64,000 nucleotides of DNA, from positions 73,882-137,881 of the forward strand of contig DASZIO010000050.1 in assembly GCA_035949055.1 (NCBI GenBank), in the 5' to 3' direction. Positions 17,226 through 25,571 of this stretch are shown one piece after another (positions within the stretch are counted from its first letter, which is position 1; each line of letters begins with the position of its first letter). The stretch is from Bog-756 sp035949055 (GTDB lineage: Bacteria; Actinomycetota; Acidimicrobiia; Acidimicrobiales; RAAP-2). The notes below the pieces were generated by a model. That model saw only the letters and a program-made list of their open reading frames with translations. It searched no databases and was not told where the DNA came from. Both the position numbers and the translations under genes were made by a program.

Positions 17226-18008
17226 TCAAACGTCGGCCGGGTCGACGACCGTGCCGTGGCGGCCAGCGCCCGAGGCGAACCCGCGTGCACCGGCCGCCGC
17301 GTCGGGCGACGACAGGCTGTCGAGACCGAGGCGCAACTCGGTGCCCATGGCTTCTGCTTCGGGCTGTCCCCACTGGGCCAACGCCGACAAGCGGTCGTTA
17401 CGCATGCAGGTTTGGGGCAACGCCGCTAGGTGGTGACCCCAATCCACGGCTGTTTCCAGTGCACCTCCGCTCGGCACCACCCGGTTGACGAGCCCCATGG
17501 TCAACGCTTCTTCCGCGCCGACCTCACGACCACTCAAAATGAGATCGAGCGCCCTGCCGTGCCCGATGAGCCGGGGCAGCCGGACCGTGCCACCGTCGAT
17601 GAGGGGTACGCCGAAACGGCGGCAGAAGACACCGAACGCGGCATCGACCGCGGCCACCCGGAGGTCGCACCAGATGGCCAATTCGAGGCCGCCGGCCACG
17701 GCGAAGCCCTCGACGGCCGCGATCACCGGCTTGGACAGCTGAAGGCGAGTCGGCCCCATGGGCCCGGGCCCGTCGACGGCCACCCGGAGAGGCCGGCCAA
17801 CCGCGGCGGCCTTGAGATCGGCTCCGGCGCAGAACGTGCCGCCCGATCCGGTGAGGACGGCCACCGAGGCGGCGGCGTCCTCTTCGAAGGTCTGGAAGGC
17901 CTCGAGAAGGGCGGCGGCAGTCGGTGGGTCCACCGCGTTGCGCTGCTCGGGACGGTCGATCGTGACCACCGTCACCGGGCCGTCGACGGAGATGCGGACG
18001 GTCGTCAT
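17226..18008 (-). CDS. Crotonase/enoyl-CoA hydratase family protein
   Basis: A 260-residue protein with MTTVRISVDGPVTVVTI at the N-terminus. ATG 18008 is preferred, with GGAG just upstream; ATG 18020 would add four residues. The oxyanion-hole segments TGSGGTFCAGADLK and AVEGFAVAGGLELAIWCDLR are intact, including the first hydratase glutamate (in GGLELA). The region that normally carries the second catalytic Glu and a PGxGGTQRL loop reads FCRRFGVPLIDGGTVRL, so simple hydratase chemistry is doubtful. It may be an isomerase, hydrolase or another crotonase activity. It is divergent from the peroxiredoxin gene. Confidence 0.85.
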   Translation of the reverse strand: MTTVRISVDGPVTVVTIDRPEQRNAVDPPTAAALLEAFQTFEEDAAASVAVLTGSGGTFCAGADLKAAAVGRPLRVAVDGPGPMGPTRLQLSKPVIAAVEGFAVAGGLELAIWCDLRVAAVDAAFGVFCRRFGVPLIDGGTVRLPRLIGHGRALDLILSGREVGAEEALTMGLVNRVVPSGGALETAVDWGHHLAALPQTCMRNDRLSALAQWGQPEAEAMGTELRLGLDSLSSPDAAAGARGFASGAGRHGTVVDPADV

Positions 18009-18077
18009 GGGCTCCAGCATGGTGGACCCGACCGCTCACTGCCACGGGGGCACCCGAAGAAGGTGATGCCACGAAAC

Positions 18078-18094
18078 TCGACCAACTCGGTCGA
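18078..18094. promoter_or_regulatory. Inverted repeat overlapping the peroxiredoxin -35 box
   Basis: Perfect 6-bp arms TCGACC and GGTCGA are separated by 5 nt. The right arm overlaps the -35 hexamer at 18091-18096. The position suits a repressor operator. No regulator is identified. Confidence 0.4.
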
Positions 18095-18119
18095 CAATTG
18101 AACCGGATTCGTCTATCCT
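18091..18119 (+). promoter_or_regulatory. Promoter of the peroxiredoxin gene
   Basis: TCGACA (18091-18096) and TATCCT (18114-18119) are separated by 17 nt. Transcription would begin near 18126, leaving a leader of about 70 nt with an AGGAG ribosome-binding site before ATG 18197. Confidence 0.55.
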
Positions 18120-18196
18120 GATGCCGCGGCGTGAACACGACCGCCGTCGGGTCCGCCCCGCGAACCAGCTCACAGCAAACACACCAAGGAGCAACC

Positions 18197-18832
18197 ATGG
18201 CAATCCGATTGGGCGACACGGCCCCAGACTTCACTGCGGAGACCACCGAGGGCACGATCAATTTCTACGAGTATCTCGGGGACAGCTGGGGCGTGCTGTT
18301 CTCCCACCCGAAGGACTTCACCCCGGTGTGCACCACGGAGCTGGGTGCCTTCTCGAAGGCCAAGGCCGAGTTCGACAAGCGGGACACCAAGCTCATCGGG
18401 CTCTCGGTCGACGACGTGACCTCGCACGGCAAATGGGCCGGCGACATCCAGGAGACCCAGGGTCAGGCCCTCAATTTCCCGCTCATCGGCGATGAGGACC
18501 GCAAGGTGGCGGATCTCTACGACATGATCCACCCCAACGCCAGCGATACCACTACGGTCCGGTCGGTGTTCATCATCGGGCCGGACAAGAAGGTGAAGCT
18601 CACCCTCACCTATCCGGCATCGACCGGCCGCAACGTGAGCGAGATCCTTCGGGTCCTCGATTCGTTGCAGCTCACCAACGACTACAAGGTGGCAACTCCG
18701 GTCGACTGGACCGACGGCGACGACGTGATCATCGTCCCCGCGGTCTCCGACGAGGAGGCCAAGGAGCGCTTCCCGAAGGGGTTCAAAGCCATCAAGCCCT
18801 ATCTCCGGGTCACGCCCCAGCCCAACCGGTAG
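18197..18832 (+). CDS. 1-Cys peroxiredoxin (Prx6-like AhpC/TSA family)
   Basis: A 211-residue protein. ATG 18197 is fixed by AGGAG 6 nt upstream. The active site HPKDFTPVCTTELG holds the peroxidatic Cys45 with Thr42, the P-x3-T-x2-C motif; an Arg in TTVRSVFII completes the site. This is the only cysteine in the protein, so there is no resolving Cys, which defines the 1-Cys class. The long C-terminal domain (VATPVDWTDGDDVIIVPAVS) is the Prx6 dimerisation arm. It reduces hydrogen peroxide and alkyl or lipid hydroperoxides in the cytoplasm using an external thiol. It is monocistronic and divergent from the crotonase. Confidence 0.95.
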   Translation: MAIRLGDTAPDFTAETTEGTINFYEYLGDSWGVLFSHPKDFTPVCTTELGAFSKAKAEFDKRDTKLIGLSVDDVTSHGKWAGDIQETQGQALNFPLIGDEDRKVADLYDMIHPNASDTTTVRSVFIIGPDKKVKLTLTYPASTGRNVSEILRVLDSLQLTNDYKVATPVDWTDGDDVIIVPAVSDEEAKERFPKGFKAIKPYLRVTPQPNR

Positions 18833-18882
18833 GGCAGGGACCGCCCGCCGGAAAGGGGGCACGAACCTCTCGAGCGACCCGC

Positions 18883-18901
18883 ACCCGACGCGACGTCGGG
18901 T
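18883..18901. terminator. GC-rich hairpin after the peroxiredoxin gene
   Basis: ACCCGACG and CGTCGGGT form a perfect 8-bp stem with a 3-nt loop, 50 nt after the peroxiredoxin stop. A second nested GC hairpin lies at about 18906-18930. Neither has a T-tract, so termination is only suggested. Confidence 0.35.
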
Positions 18902-18956
18902 CTGGCCCGCTGGGGCCGCGGCCCGGCGGGGAGTCCCACCGCGGACCCCGCCCTGC

Positions 18957-18962
18957 TAGCAT
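18957..18962 (+). promoter_or_regulatory. Possible -10 box for rpsO
   Basis: TAGCAT in the sequence CTGCTAGCATGG, with a leader of about 60 nt before the rpsO ATG. No convincing -35 box is visible. Confidence 0.3.
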
Positions 18963-19024
18963 GGGGAGGCCGGTGTGCCCCCCTCCCGGCTGTTCCAGCG
19001 GATCACAAGGTCGAATCCCATTCC

Positions 19025-19282
19025 ATGCCAGACAAGCAGGCCACCATCGCCGAGCACCGGCTCCACGAGACGGACACCGGGTCGCCCGAGGTGCAGATCG
19101 CCGTACTGAGCGAGCGCATCACCCATCTGACTGAGCATCTGAAGGTCCACAAGGGCGACCATCACACCCGCCGGGGCCTGCTCAAGCTGATCGGACGCCG
19201 TCGACGCCTGCTCGACTACGTCCACGACAACGACGTCGAGCGCTACCGGGACATCATCGGTCGCCTCGGCCTCCGCCGGTAG
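19025..19282 (+). CDS. rpsO: 30S ribosomal protein S15
   Basis: An 85-residue protein, slightly shorter than the usual 88-89. It contains the family hallmarks TGSPEVQIAVLSERI, HLKVHKGDHHTRRGL and a basic C-terminal RRRRLLDYV helix. It binds 16S rRNA at the central-domain three-way junction early in 30S assembly. The gene precedes pnp, the classical rpsO-pnp order, with a strong hairpin between them. Confidence 0.98.
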   Translation: MPDKQATIAEHRLHETDTGSPEVQIAVLSERITHLTEHLKVHKGDHHTRRGLLKLIGRRRRLLDYVHDNDVERYRDIIGRLGLRR

Positions 19283-19305
19283 GCGGACTACAGACAACAG
19301 TCGCC

Positions 19306-19327
19306 CCGCCCGGCCCCGGCCGGGCGG
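19306..19327. terminator. Strong hairpin between rpsO and pnp
   Basis: CCGCCCGGCC and GGCCGGGCGG are perfectly complementary around a 2-nt centre (9 bp with a 4-nt loop in practice), followed by TCGCAATTTCT. It could be an attenuator or terminator after rpsO and also an RNase target in the rpsO-pnp transcript. Confidence 0.5.
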
Positions 19328-19374
19328 TCGCAATTTCTCCATCGGCTCACCGCCGGTGGACACCGGTCGGCACG

Positions 19375-19388
19375 GTGCCGGCCGGCAC
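19375..19388. promoter_or_regulatory. 14-nt palindrome in the pnp leader
   Basis: GTGCCGGCCGGCAC is a perfect palindrome in the 259-nt rpsO-pnp gap. PNPase genes in other bacteria are autoregulated through leader hairpins; whether this one is used that way is unknown. The rest of the gap shows no gene. Confidence 0.25.
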
Positions 19389-19541
19389 ATGGCGGCCGTC
19401 GACGACGACGGTCCGCCCGAAGAAGAGATTGGGCTCCAGTCGAGGTCAGTCACCAGTTGCCGATCACCCCTCCACGATGCAGGCGGTGTGGTCGACAACT
19501 GGGAGCTGGCTCGCGGGGTCCCCGAGCAACCAAGGAGCGTC

Positions 19542-21983
19542 ATGTCAGACGCCATAAGCGTGACGGCACCCATAAGCGGGACCGACCGAACACTTTCATT
19601 CGAAGCCGGCAAACTGGCTCAACTGGCCGACGGAGCCGTGCTGGCCCGGATCGGTGACACCGTGCTGCTGGCCACGGCCACCGCCGCCCGATCCGTTCGC
19701 GAGGGGGCCGACTTCTTCCCGCTGACCGTCGACATCGAGGAGCGGGCCTACGCCGCCGGGAAGATCCCCGGATCGTTCTTCCGACGGGAGGGGAAGGCTT
19801 CCGACCAGGCCATCCTGACCTGCCGGCTCATCGACCGACCGCTTCGTCCTTCGTTCCCCAAGGGCTTCCGCAACGAGGTCCATGTGGTGGGCACCATCTT
19901 CGGCGCCGACCAGGTCAACCCGCACGACGTCCTGGCCATCAACGCCGCCTCGGCCGCCCTCATGATCTCGGGGATCCCCTTCGAGGGCCCGATCGGCGCG
20001 GTGCGGGTGGCCTACACCACCGACGGGCGATGGGTCCCCCATCCCACATTCCAGGAAGGCGACGAGTCCACGTTCGAGCTGGTGGTGGCGGGAAGGGCCT
20101 TGACCGAAGCCGATGACGCCGAGATCGCCATCATGATGGTGGAGGCCGGTGGCTCGGAGCGTTCGTTCCAGTACTACGAGGAGGGTGCCCCCCAGGTCAC
20201 CGAGGAAGTCTTGGCCGACGGGCTCGAGGCCGCCAAGACCTGGATACGCGAATCGATCCTGCTGCAGCGTCAGCTGGTGGAGGCATATGTCGCCGCCAGG
20301 GGACCGATCCAGCCCATCGAATACTCGACGTCCTCCGATTACGGCGACGACGTGTGGGAGCGGGTCGTGGCGGAGGGTACCGACGCCGTGTCCGCCGCCA
20401 ACCTGATCGTGGCCAAGGCCGAGCGCAACGCCGCTCTGTCCGAGGCTACCGAGCACATCGTCTCCTCTCTCACCGGCTCATTCCCCGATCGCGAAGGCGA
20501 GATCAAGGCGGCCGTTCGGGGCCTGACGAAAAAACTGGTCCGCAAGCGGATCGTGGAGGAGGGCGTCCGCATCGACGGGCGGACCACCACGGAGATCCGG
20601 CCCCTCTCCGCCGAAGTCGACCTGTTCCCGACGGCGCACGGTTCGGCCCTCTTCCAGCGGGGCGAGACCCAGGTCCTCAACGTGACGACCCTCGGCATGC
20701 CGAGGATGAATCAGCTGCTCGACACCATCACCCCCGATGATCACAAGCGCTACATGCACCACTACAACTTCCCCCCCTTCTCCACCGGCGAGACCGGGTT
20801 CATGCGGGGGCCGAAGCGCCGCGAGATCGGGCACGGGTTGCTGGCCGAGCGCGCCCTGCTCCCGGTGGTTCCCTACGAGGAGGACTTCCCCTACACGCTG
20901 CGACTCGTCTCGGACGTGCTGGCCTCCAACGGCTCGACGTCCATGGCGTCGGTGTGCGGCTCGACCCTTTCGATGATGGCCGCCGGCGTGCCCTTGAGAG
21001 CGCCGGTAGCGGGGATCGCCATGGGCCTGGTCTCCGAGGACGGGGAGTACGTGACCCTCACCGACATCCTCGGCGCCGAGGACGCCTTCGGCGACATGGA
21101 CTTCAAGGTGGCCGGGACAAGGGACGTGGTCACCGCGCTGCAACTGGACACAAAGATCGACGGCCTGCCTCTCGACGTGCTGACCAAGGCCTTGCTCCAG
21201 GCCAAGGATGCCCGCCTCACCATTCTCGACGTCATGGCCGGCGCCATTCCGAAGCCTCGGGACGAAGTAGCCGAGTCGGCCCCGAAGATCGTTTCCTTCG
21301 AGATACCGATGGACAAGATCGGGGAGGTCATCGGGCCCAAGGGCAAGGTCATCAACGCCCTGCAGCAGGAGACAGGTGCCGACATCGCCGTGGACGACGA
21401 CGGGATGGTCGGCACGGTGACCATCGGCGCCAAGGACGGGTCGGCCGTCGAGGAGGCCCGCCGGCGCATCGCCACCATCCTGGACCCGCCGTTGGCCGAG
21501 GTCGGGGGCATCTACGAGGGCAAGGTGGTGAACATCACCAAGTTCGGAGCCTTCGTCAACATCCTCCCCGGGCGGGACGGGCTGCTCCACATCTCCAAGA
21601 TCGGTCAGGGCAAGCGCATCGACCGGGTGGAGGACGTGCTCGAACTCGGTCAGCCGGTGGAAGTGAGAGTCGACGACATCGATCCGCAGGGGAAGGTCTC
21701 CCTGTCGTTGGCGGGTGACGCGCCGGCTGCTGGGTCGACAGGCGACGGCGCCGCCGACGGTGCACGCAGCCGTGCTCGCCGCGACTCCGATTCGGGGGAT
21801 CGCTCCGATCACCGCCGTCCGGCCGGGTCCGACGCCCCGTCGGCGCCCACTGGGGCTGCCTCGTTCGAGGACGTGTTCGCAGAGGAGTTGGCCGAGGAGT
21901 TCGGCGATCTCGGGCCGGCCGTGGTCGAGTCATCCGATCGGGGGGGTGGTGGAGGCGGCCGGGGCGGTCGCCGGCGCCGTTGA
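19542..21983 (+). CDS. pnp: Polynucleotide phosphorylase (guanosine pentaphosphate synthetase type)
   Basis: An 813-residue protein. The start ATG 19542 has AAGGAG 6-7 nt upstream. Two RNase PH-like domains are present, the first with EERAYAAGKIPGSFFRREGK and LIDRPLRPSFPKGF, the second with GETQVLNVTTLG and SDVLASNGSTSMASVCG. A KH domain (EVIGPKGKVINALQQETGA) and an S1 domain (YEGKVVNITKFGAFVNILPG) follow. The last 90 or so residues are a disordered acidic then Gly/Arg-rich tail ending in GRGGRRRR, an RNA-binding addition typical of actinobacterial GpsI. It degrades RNA 3' to 5' by phosphorolysis. The neighbouring rnj supplies the complementary endo/5'-exonuclease. Confidence 0.98.
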   Translation: MSDAISVTAPISGTDRTLSFEAGKLAQLADGAVLARIGDTVLLATATAARSVREGADFFPLTVDIEERAYAAGKIPGSFFRREGKASDQAILTCRLIDRPLRPSFPKGFRNEVHVVGTIFGADQVNPHDVLAINAASAALMISGIPFEGPIGAVRVAYTTDGRWVPHPTFQEGDESTFELVVAGRALTEADDAEIAIMMVEAGGSERSFQYYEEGAPQVTEEVLADGLEAAKTWIRESILLQRQLVEAYVAARGPIQPIEYSTSSDYGDDVWERVVAEGTDAVSAANLIVAKAERNAALSEATEHIVSSLTGSFPDREGEIKAAVRGLTKKLVRKRIVEEGVRIDGRTTTEIRPLSAEVDLFPTAHGSALFQRGETQVLNVTTLGMPRMNQLLDTITPDDHKRYMHHYNFPPFSTGETGFMRGPKRREIGHGLLAERALLPVVPYEEDFPYTLRLVSDVLASNGSTSMASVCGSTLSMMAAGVPLRAPVAGIAMGLVSEDGEYVTLTDILGAEDAFGDMDFKVAGTRDVVTALQLDTKIDGLPLDVLTKALLQAKDARLTILDVMAGAIPKPRDEVAESAPKIVSFEIPMDKIGEVIGPKGKVINALQQETGADIAVDDDGMVGTVTIGAKDGSAVEEARRRIATILDPPLAEVGGIYEGKVVNITKFGAFVNILPGRDGLLHISKIGQGKRIDRVEDVLELGQPVEVRVDDIDPQGKVSLSLAGDAPAAGSTGDGAADGARSRARRDSDSGDRSDHRRPAGSDAPSAPTGAASFEDVFAEELAEEFGDLGPAVVESSDRGGGGGGRGGRRRR

Positions 21984-22026
21984 GCGCGTCCGGTCCCCGC
22001 GGGCCCGGCGGTAAGGCCGCGGGCCG

Positions 22027-23283
22027 GTGATCCGCACCGAGGAACTGTCCGCCGGCCTCGCCCTGGCCACCGAAGAGATGGGTGACGCGCGCTCGGTCTG
22101 TATCGGGTTCTGGGTCGGGACCGGAGCGCGGGACGAGGAGGCGAGCGAAGCGGGAGCCTCGCATTTCCTCGAGCACCTGCTCTTCAAGGGCACCGTCGAC
22201 CGTTCGGCGTCCGCCATCGCCGAATCCGTCGACGAGGTCGGGGGCGACTTCAACGCCTTCACCACCAAGGAGTACACGTCGTTCTACATCAGGATGCTGG
22301 CCGAGCACCTCCCGCTCGGCTTGGACATCCTCTGCGACATCATGTGGCAACCGGCCCTCCGGCCGCAGGACCTCGAGGCCGAACGCCAGGTCATTCTCGA
22401 CGAGATCCTCATGCACGCCGACGAGCCCGCCGATCAAGCCTCCGAGCAGAGCGCCGCCCTCCTCTTCCCCCGCCACGCGCTCGGCCGTGAAGTTCTCGGC
22501 ACCGAGGAGTCGGTCAGACGGATGAACGCGGCGCGGATCAGCGAGTTCTTCGATGCCCACTATCGGCCTCGCAACATGGTCGTGGCGGTGGCCGGCGACC
22601 TCCAGCACGAGTCGGTGGTCGAGGGGCTCGAGTCGAGGTTCTCCGGGTCATCGGGAGGCACCAGCCCCGAACGCCGGGCCCCGGACGACAAGGTGGAGCC
22701 CATCGGCGTGATCCGTCGGCCAACCGAGCAGGCGCACGTCGTCCTGGCCATGAGGTCGGTCGATCGCTTCGACGAGCGACGTTACGCCCTGGCAGTGCTC
22801 AATCATGTGCTGGGTGGAGGGCTGTCGAGCCGACTCTTCCAGGAGATACGCGAGCGCCGGGGACTGGCCTACTCGGTGTGGTCCGAACGCGCCGCGTTTC
22901 ACGACGCCGGGTCGGTGAGCGTCGGCATCGGGACCGCTCCCGAGCACGTGACCGAGGTGCTCGACATCGTGACCGCCGAGCTGGCCCGTCTCGGCGAGGA
23001 GGGGATCACCGAACGCGAGCTGGCGATCGCCAAGGGGAACCTGCGGGCCGAGTCCCTACTGGCCTGCGAGGACTCAGGGGCCAGGATGAGTCGCATCGGT
23101 GCCGGCCTCTTGCTCCATGGCGAGGTGCTCTCCGTCGACGAGGTGCTGGCCCGGGTGGAGCGGGTGACACTCGTCGACGTGGCGGGAGTGGCGGCAGCCC
23201 TGGTGGCGGCGCCGCGGGCGTTGTCGGTGGTCGGGCCCTTCGACGAGTCCGACTTCGACGCGCACTCGTTGCATCTCGGGTAA
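22027..23283 (+). CDS. M16 family zinc peptidase (PepR/processing-peptidase type)
   Basis: A 418-residue protein with GTG start. The inverted zinc motif HFLEH is at residues 46-50, and the distal zinc Glu lies in ERQVILDEI. The second-half RGLAYSVWSERAAFHDAG segment is the usual R/Y substrate-binding region, so both M16 halves are present. The pnp-M16-dapB order is conserved in actinobacteria, where the gene is called pepR. It lies 43 nt after pnp, probably cotranscribed. It degrades short unfolded peptides; its physiological role is not settled. Confidence 0.92.
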   Translation: MIRTEELSAGLALATEEMGDARSVCIGFWVGTGARDEEASEAGASHFLEHLLFKGTVDRSASAIAESVDEVGGDFNAFTTKEYTSFYIRMLAEHLPLGLDILCDIMWQPALRPQDLEAERQVILDEILMHADEPADQASEQSAALLFPRHALGREVLGTEESVRRMNAARISEFFDAHYRPRNMVVAVAGDLQHESVVEGLESRFSGSSGGTSPERRAPDDKVEPIGVIRRPTEQAHVVLAMRSVDRFDERRYALAVLNHVLGGGLSSRLFQEIRERRGLAYSVWSERAAFHDAGSVSVGIGTAPEHVTEVLDIVTAELARLGEEGITERELAIAKGNLRAESLLACEDSGARMSRIGAGLLLHGEVLSVDEVLARVERVTLVDVAGVAAALVAAPRALSVVGPFDESDFDAHSLHLG

Positions 23284-23316
23284 CCCGCATCACGGGTACC
23301 CCGGACCGGTCGCCGG

Positions 23317-23322
23317 TAGGGT
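23317..23322 (+). promoter_or_regulatory. -10 box for a leaderless dapB transcript
   Basis: TAGGGT ends 7 nt before GTG 23330. That spacing supports the GTG at 23330, not the in-frame GTG at 23321, which lies inside the hexamer. Confidence 0.5.
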
Positions 23323-23329
23323 GGCCGAC

Positions 23330-24148
23330 GTGCGGGTCGCGGTGGTCGGAGCAGGAGGCAAGGTGGGCCGCGAGGTCTGTCGTGCTGTGCTGGCCCAGGC
23401 CGATCTCGACCTGGTGTCCGCCGTCGACCCGGGCTTCGACGGGTCCGACCTCGATACGCTGGTGGGCGTGCCGGCCGATGATCTGGTCGTGCGCGGTGAC
23501 CTCGACACCCTGTCCTCGTCGGGTACCGAGGTGGTGGTGGACTTCACCCGACTCGACGCGGCTCGGACCACCCTCGAGTTCTGCGCCGACCGGGGGATCC
23601 ATGCCGTGGTCGGGACCACCGGCTTCAGCGCCGAGGACCTCGACCACCTGGCCCTTCGGTTCGCCGGGCCCGACTCGGGCTCGCCCAACTGTGTCGTGGC
23701 GCCGAACTTCGCCATCGGCGCCGTGCTCATGATGCGGTTCGCCGAGCTGGCCGCCCCCTGGTTCGAGGGCGCCGAGATCGTCGAGCTCCACCATGACGGG
23801 AAGCTCGACGCACCGTCCGGCACGGCGGTCCGCACGGCCGAGCGGATGGCGACGGCCCGGTCGTCTGCCGGGTCGGGGACATTCCCGGCCGACCGCACCA
23901 CCACACCGGTGCTGCCTGGCGCCCGCGGCGGTGTCGGATCGGCCGGAGTGCACATCCATTCGGTGCGGCTCCCGGGGCTCGTGGCCCACCAGGAGGTGAT
24001 CCTCGGAGGTGTGGGGCAGAGCCTGACCATCCGGCACGACACCTATGACCGGACGTCGTTCGTCGACGGCGTGCTCCTGGCGGTCCGCGAGGTTCGGTCG
24101 CGGCCCGGGCTCACCCTCGGGATCGAGCCGCTGCTGGGTCTGCGGTAG
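23330..24148 (+). CDS. dapB: 4-hydroxy-tetrahydrodipicolinate reductase
   Basis: A 272-residue protein beginning MRVAVVGAGGKVGREV, the NAD(P)H-binding G-x2-G-x2-G motif. The catalytic and substrate motif ELHHDGKLDAPSGTA carries the acid His and the Lys, and APNFAIGAVLMMRFA is the family core. It reduces the DapA product to tetrahydrodipicolinate, the second committed step of DAP/lysine synthesis. The start was chosen from the -10 box spacing and the clean nucleotide-binding fold. dapA is about 2.7 kb downstream, separated by the TetR/diiron block. Confidence 0.96.
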   Translation: MRVAVVGAGGKVGREVCRAVLAQADLDLVSAVDPGFDGSDLDTLVGVPADDLVVRGDLDTLSSSGTEVVVDFTRLDAARTTLEFCADRGIHAVVGTTGFSAEDLDHLALRFAGPDSGSPNCVVAPNFAIGAVLMMRFAELAAPWFEGAEIVELHHDGKLDAPSGTAVRTAERMATARSSAGSGTFPADRTTTPVLPGARGGVGSAGVHIHSVRLPGLVAHQEVILGGVGQSLTIRHDTYDRTSFVDGVLLAVREVRSRPGLTLGIEPLLGLR

Positions 24149-24156
24149 GGGAGGCG

Positions 24157-24798
24157 GTGCCCGTGGACGATTCCCGCCTGCGGATCGTGGAGGCCGCCTA
24201 TGCCTGTGTGGCCCGCAAGGGCATTGCCAAGACGACCATCGAGGAGGCCGCCCGTGAGGCCAACGTCTCCCGGGCCACCGTCTACCGGGCCTTCCCCGGC
24301 GGTCGTCAGGAGCTCATCAATGCCGTGGTGGCGTGGGCCACGCTCGAGTTCTTCGCCCGCCTCTACGAGCAGGTTCAGGGCGCCGGGAGCCTCGAAGAGG
24401 TGATGGAACGAGGGATCATGTTCGCCCATCGCTCCATCGTCGAGCACGAGGTGCTCCAGCGCGTCATGCAGACCGAACCCGAGAAGCTGCTGCCGGCCCT
24501 GACCTTCGAGAGCATCCGGATCCGTGGCGGTATCGCCGAGTTCCTGATCCCCTACCTCGAGCAGCGAGGGGTGGCGGAAGGGGTCGACCTCGAGGAAGCC
24601 GCCGATTTCCTGGCCCGCATGGTGCTCTCCTACATGTCAGCGCCGGGTAGATGGGACCTCGACGACCCGGACCAAGTGGCCCAGCTGGTAAGAGCCGAAC
24701 TCCTGGCCGGCGTGGTCGCCGCCCCCGACCGCCCAGGGGCTTCCGACCGCCCCGGGAGCGTTGACAATGAGACAAATTCCGACCTAACGTTCCATTGA
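24157..24798 (+). CDS. TetR family transcriptional regulator 1
   Basis: A 213-residue protein with GTG start and GGGGAGG upstream. The N-terminal helix-turn-helix is KTTIEEAAREANVSRATVYR (about residues 25-44), followed by AFPGGRQELI. The C-terminal ligand-binding domain is all-helical. It lies 8 nt after dapB. It is a tandem paralogue of the next gene; both share VSRATVYR and FPGGR. A strong internal promoter lies near its 3' end. The ligand is unknown; control of itself and of the downstream TetR/diiron genes is plausible. Confidence 0.9.
   Translation: MPVDDSRLRIVEAAYACVARKGIAKTTIEEAAREANVSRATVYRAFPGGRQELINAVVAWATLEFFARLYEQVQGAGSLEEVMERGIMFAHRSIVEHEVLQRVMQTEPEKLLPALTFESIRIRGGIAEFLIPYLEQRGVAEGVDLEEAADFLARMVLSYMSAPGRWDLDDPDQVAQLVRAELLAGVVAAPDRPGASDRPGSVDNETNSDLTFH
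24761..24790 (+). promoter_or_regulatory. Promoter giving a leaderless mRNA for the second TetR gene
   Basis: A consensus TTGACA (24761-24766) is followed after 18 nt by TAACGT (24785-24790), itself 7 nt before ATG 24798. A CAATG/CATTG inverted pair (24765-24769 and 24793-24797) brackets the core promoter and could be an operator half-site pair. Confidence 0.6.
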
Positions 24799-25568
24799 TG
24801 GTTGCACCGGGAGCTGCGCTCCGTGTGGTGGGGGACGAGGCTGGATCCGTCGCTGGCACCCACGCGGCGGTATCCGGTCCCTCGGAGCCGAACTTGAGCT
24901 CACCCCAGCGGGTGCGGATCATCGACGCCACGCTCGACTGCCTCGCCCTGCACGGAACGGCCAAGACGACGGTGGACGACATCGCCCGGCGCGCCGGGGT
25001 CTCCCGGGCCACCGTCTACCGGGTCTTCCCGGGTGGCCGTGACGAGATGCTCTCGGCCGTGGTCGACACCGAGATGGCCCGCCTGTTCTCCGCCCTCGGC
25101 GTGCGGCTGGGAGGAGCCCGGGATCTGACAGAAGCGCTGGTCGGTGGCATCGTCGAGGCGTCGGCCCGGATCCGCGGCCACCGGGCCCTGGCCTACCTGG
25201 TCGAGCACGAGCCCGAGATGGTCCTCGGCCATCTGGCATTCGACGAGTCGGATCGGCTGCTCGCGACCGCATCGCGCTTCGTCGCGCCGTTCCTGTCCCG
25301 GTGGATGAGTCCACCGGAGGCGGGCCGGGTGGCCGAGTGGGCCACCCGCATCGTGCTGTCCTACGCCATTGCCCCCTCACCGCGGATGGATCTCACCGAG
25401 CCGGCCTCGGCCAGACGGCTGGTCGAGGAGTTTGTGGTACCAGGTATCCGAGCCCTCCACCTGGCCGGAGCCGGCCCGGCCGTCGACATCTCTCCGTTCG
25501 AACCGGGCTCATCCCGTCCCGCACCGTCTGGAACAACCCAACCGCAGCGATCGCACAAAGGAAGGTAA
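24798..25568 (+). CDS. TetR family transcriptional regulator 2
   Basis: A 256-residue protein. The ATG at 24798 overlaps the stop of the first TetR gene by one base and sits exactly where its promoter would start transcription. A polar N-terminal stretch of about 35 residues precedes the helix-turn-helix KTTVDDIARRAGVSRATVYR, then VFPGGRDEML. The C-terminal domain contains the acidic EHEPEM segment also seen as TEPEK in its paralogue. It is followed after 3 nt by the diiron protein gene, which it probably regulates. Confidence 0.9.
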   Translation: MVAPGAALRVVGDEAGSVAGTHAAVSGPSEPNLSSPQRVRIIDATLDCLALHGTAKTTVDDIARRAGVSRATVYRVFPGGRDEMLSAVVDTEMARLFSALGVRLGGARDLTEALVGGIVEASARIRGHRALAYLVEHEPEMVLGHLAFDESDRLLATASRFVAPFLSRWMSPPEAGRVAEWATRIVLSYAIAPSPRMDLTEPASARRLVEEFVVPGIRALHLAGAGPAVDISPFEPGSSRPAPSGTTQPQRSHKGR

Positions 25569-25571
25569 GCA

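Noticed and set aside
18833..19024. tRNA or small RNA gene between the peroxiredoxin gene and rpsO
   Set aside because: Only GC hairpins are visible; there is no cloverleaf with a T-loop GTTCGA and matching acceptor stem. No tRNA was found in any other gap either.
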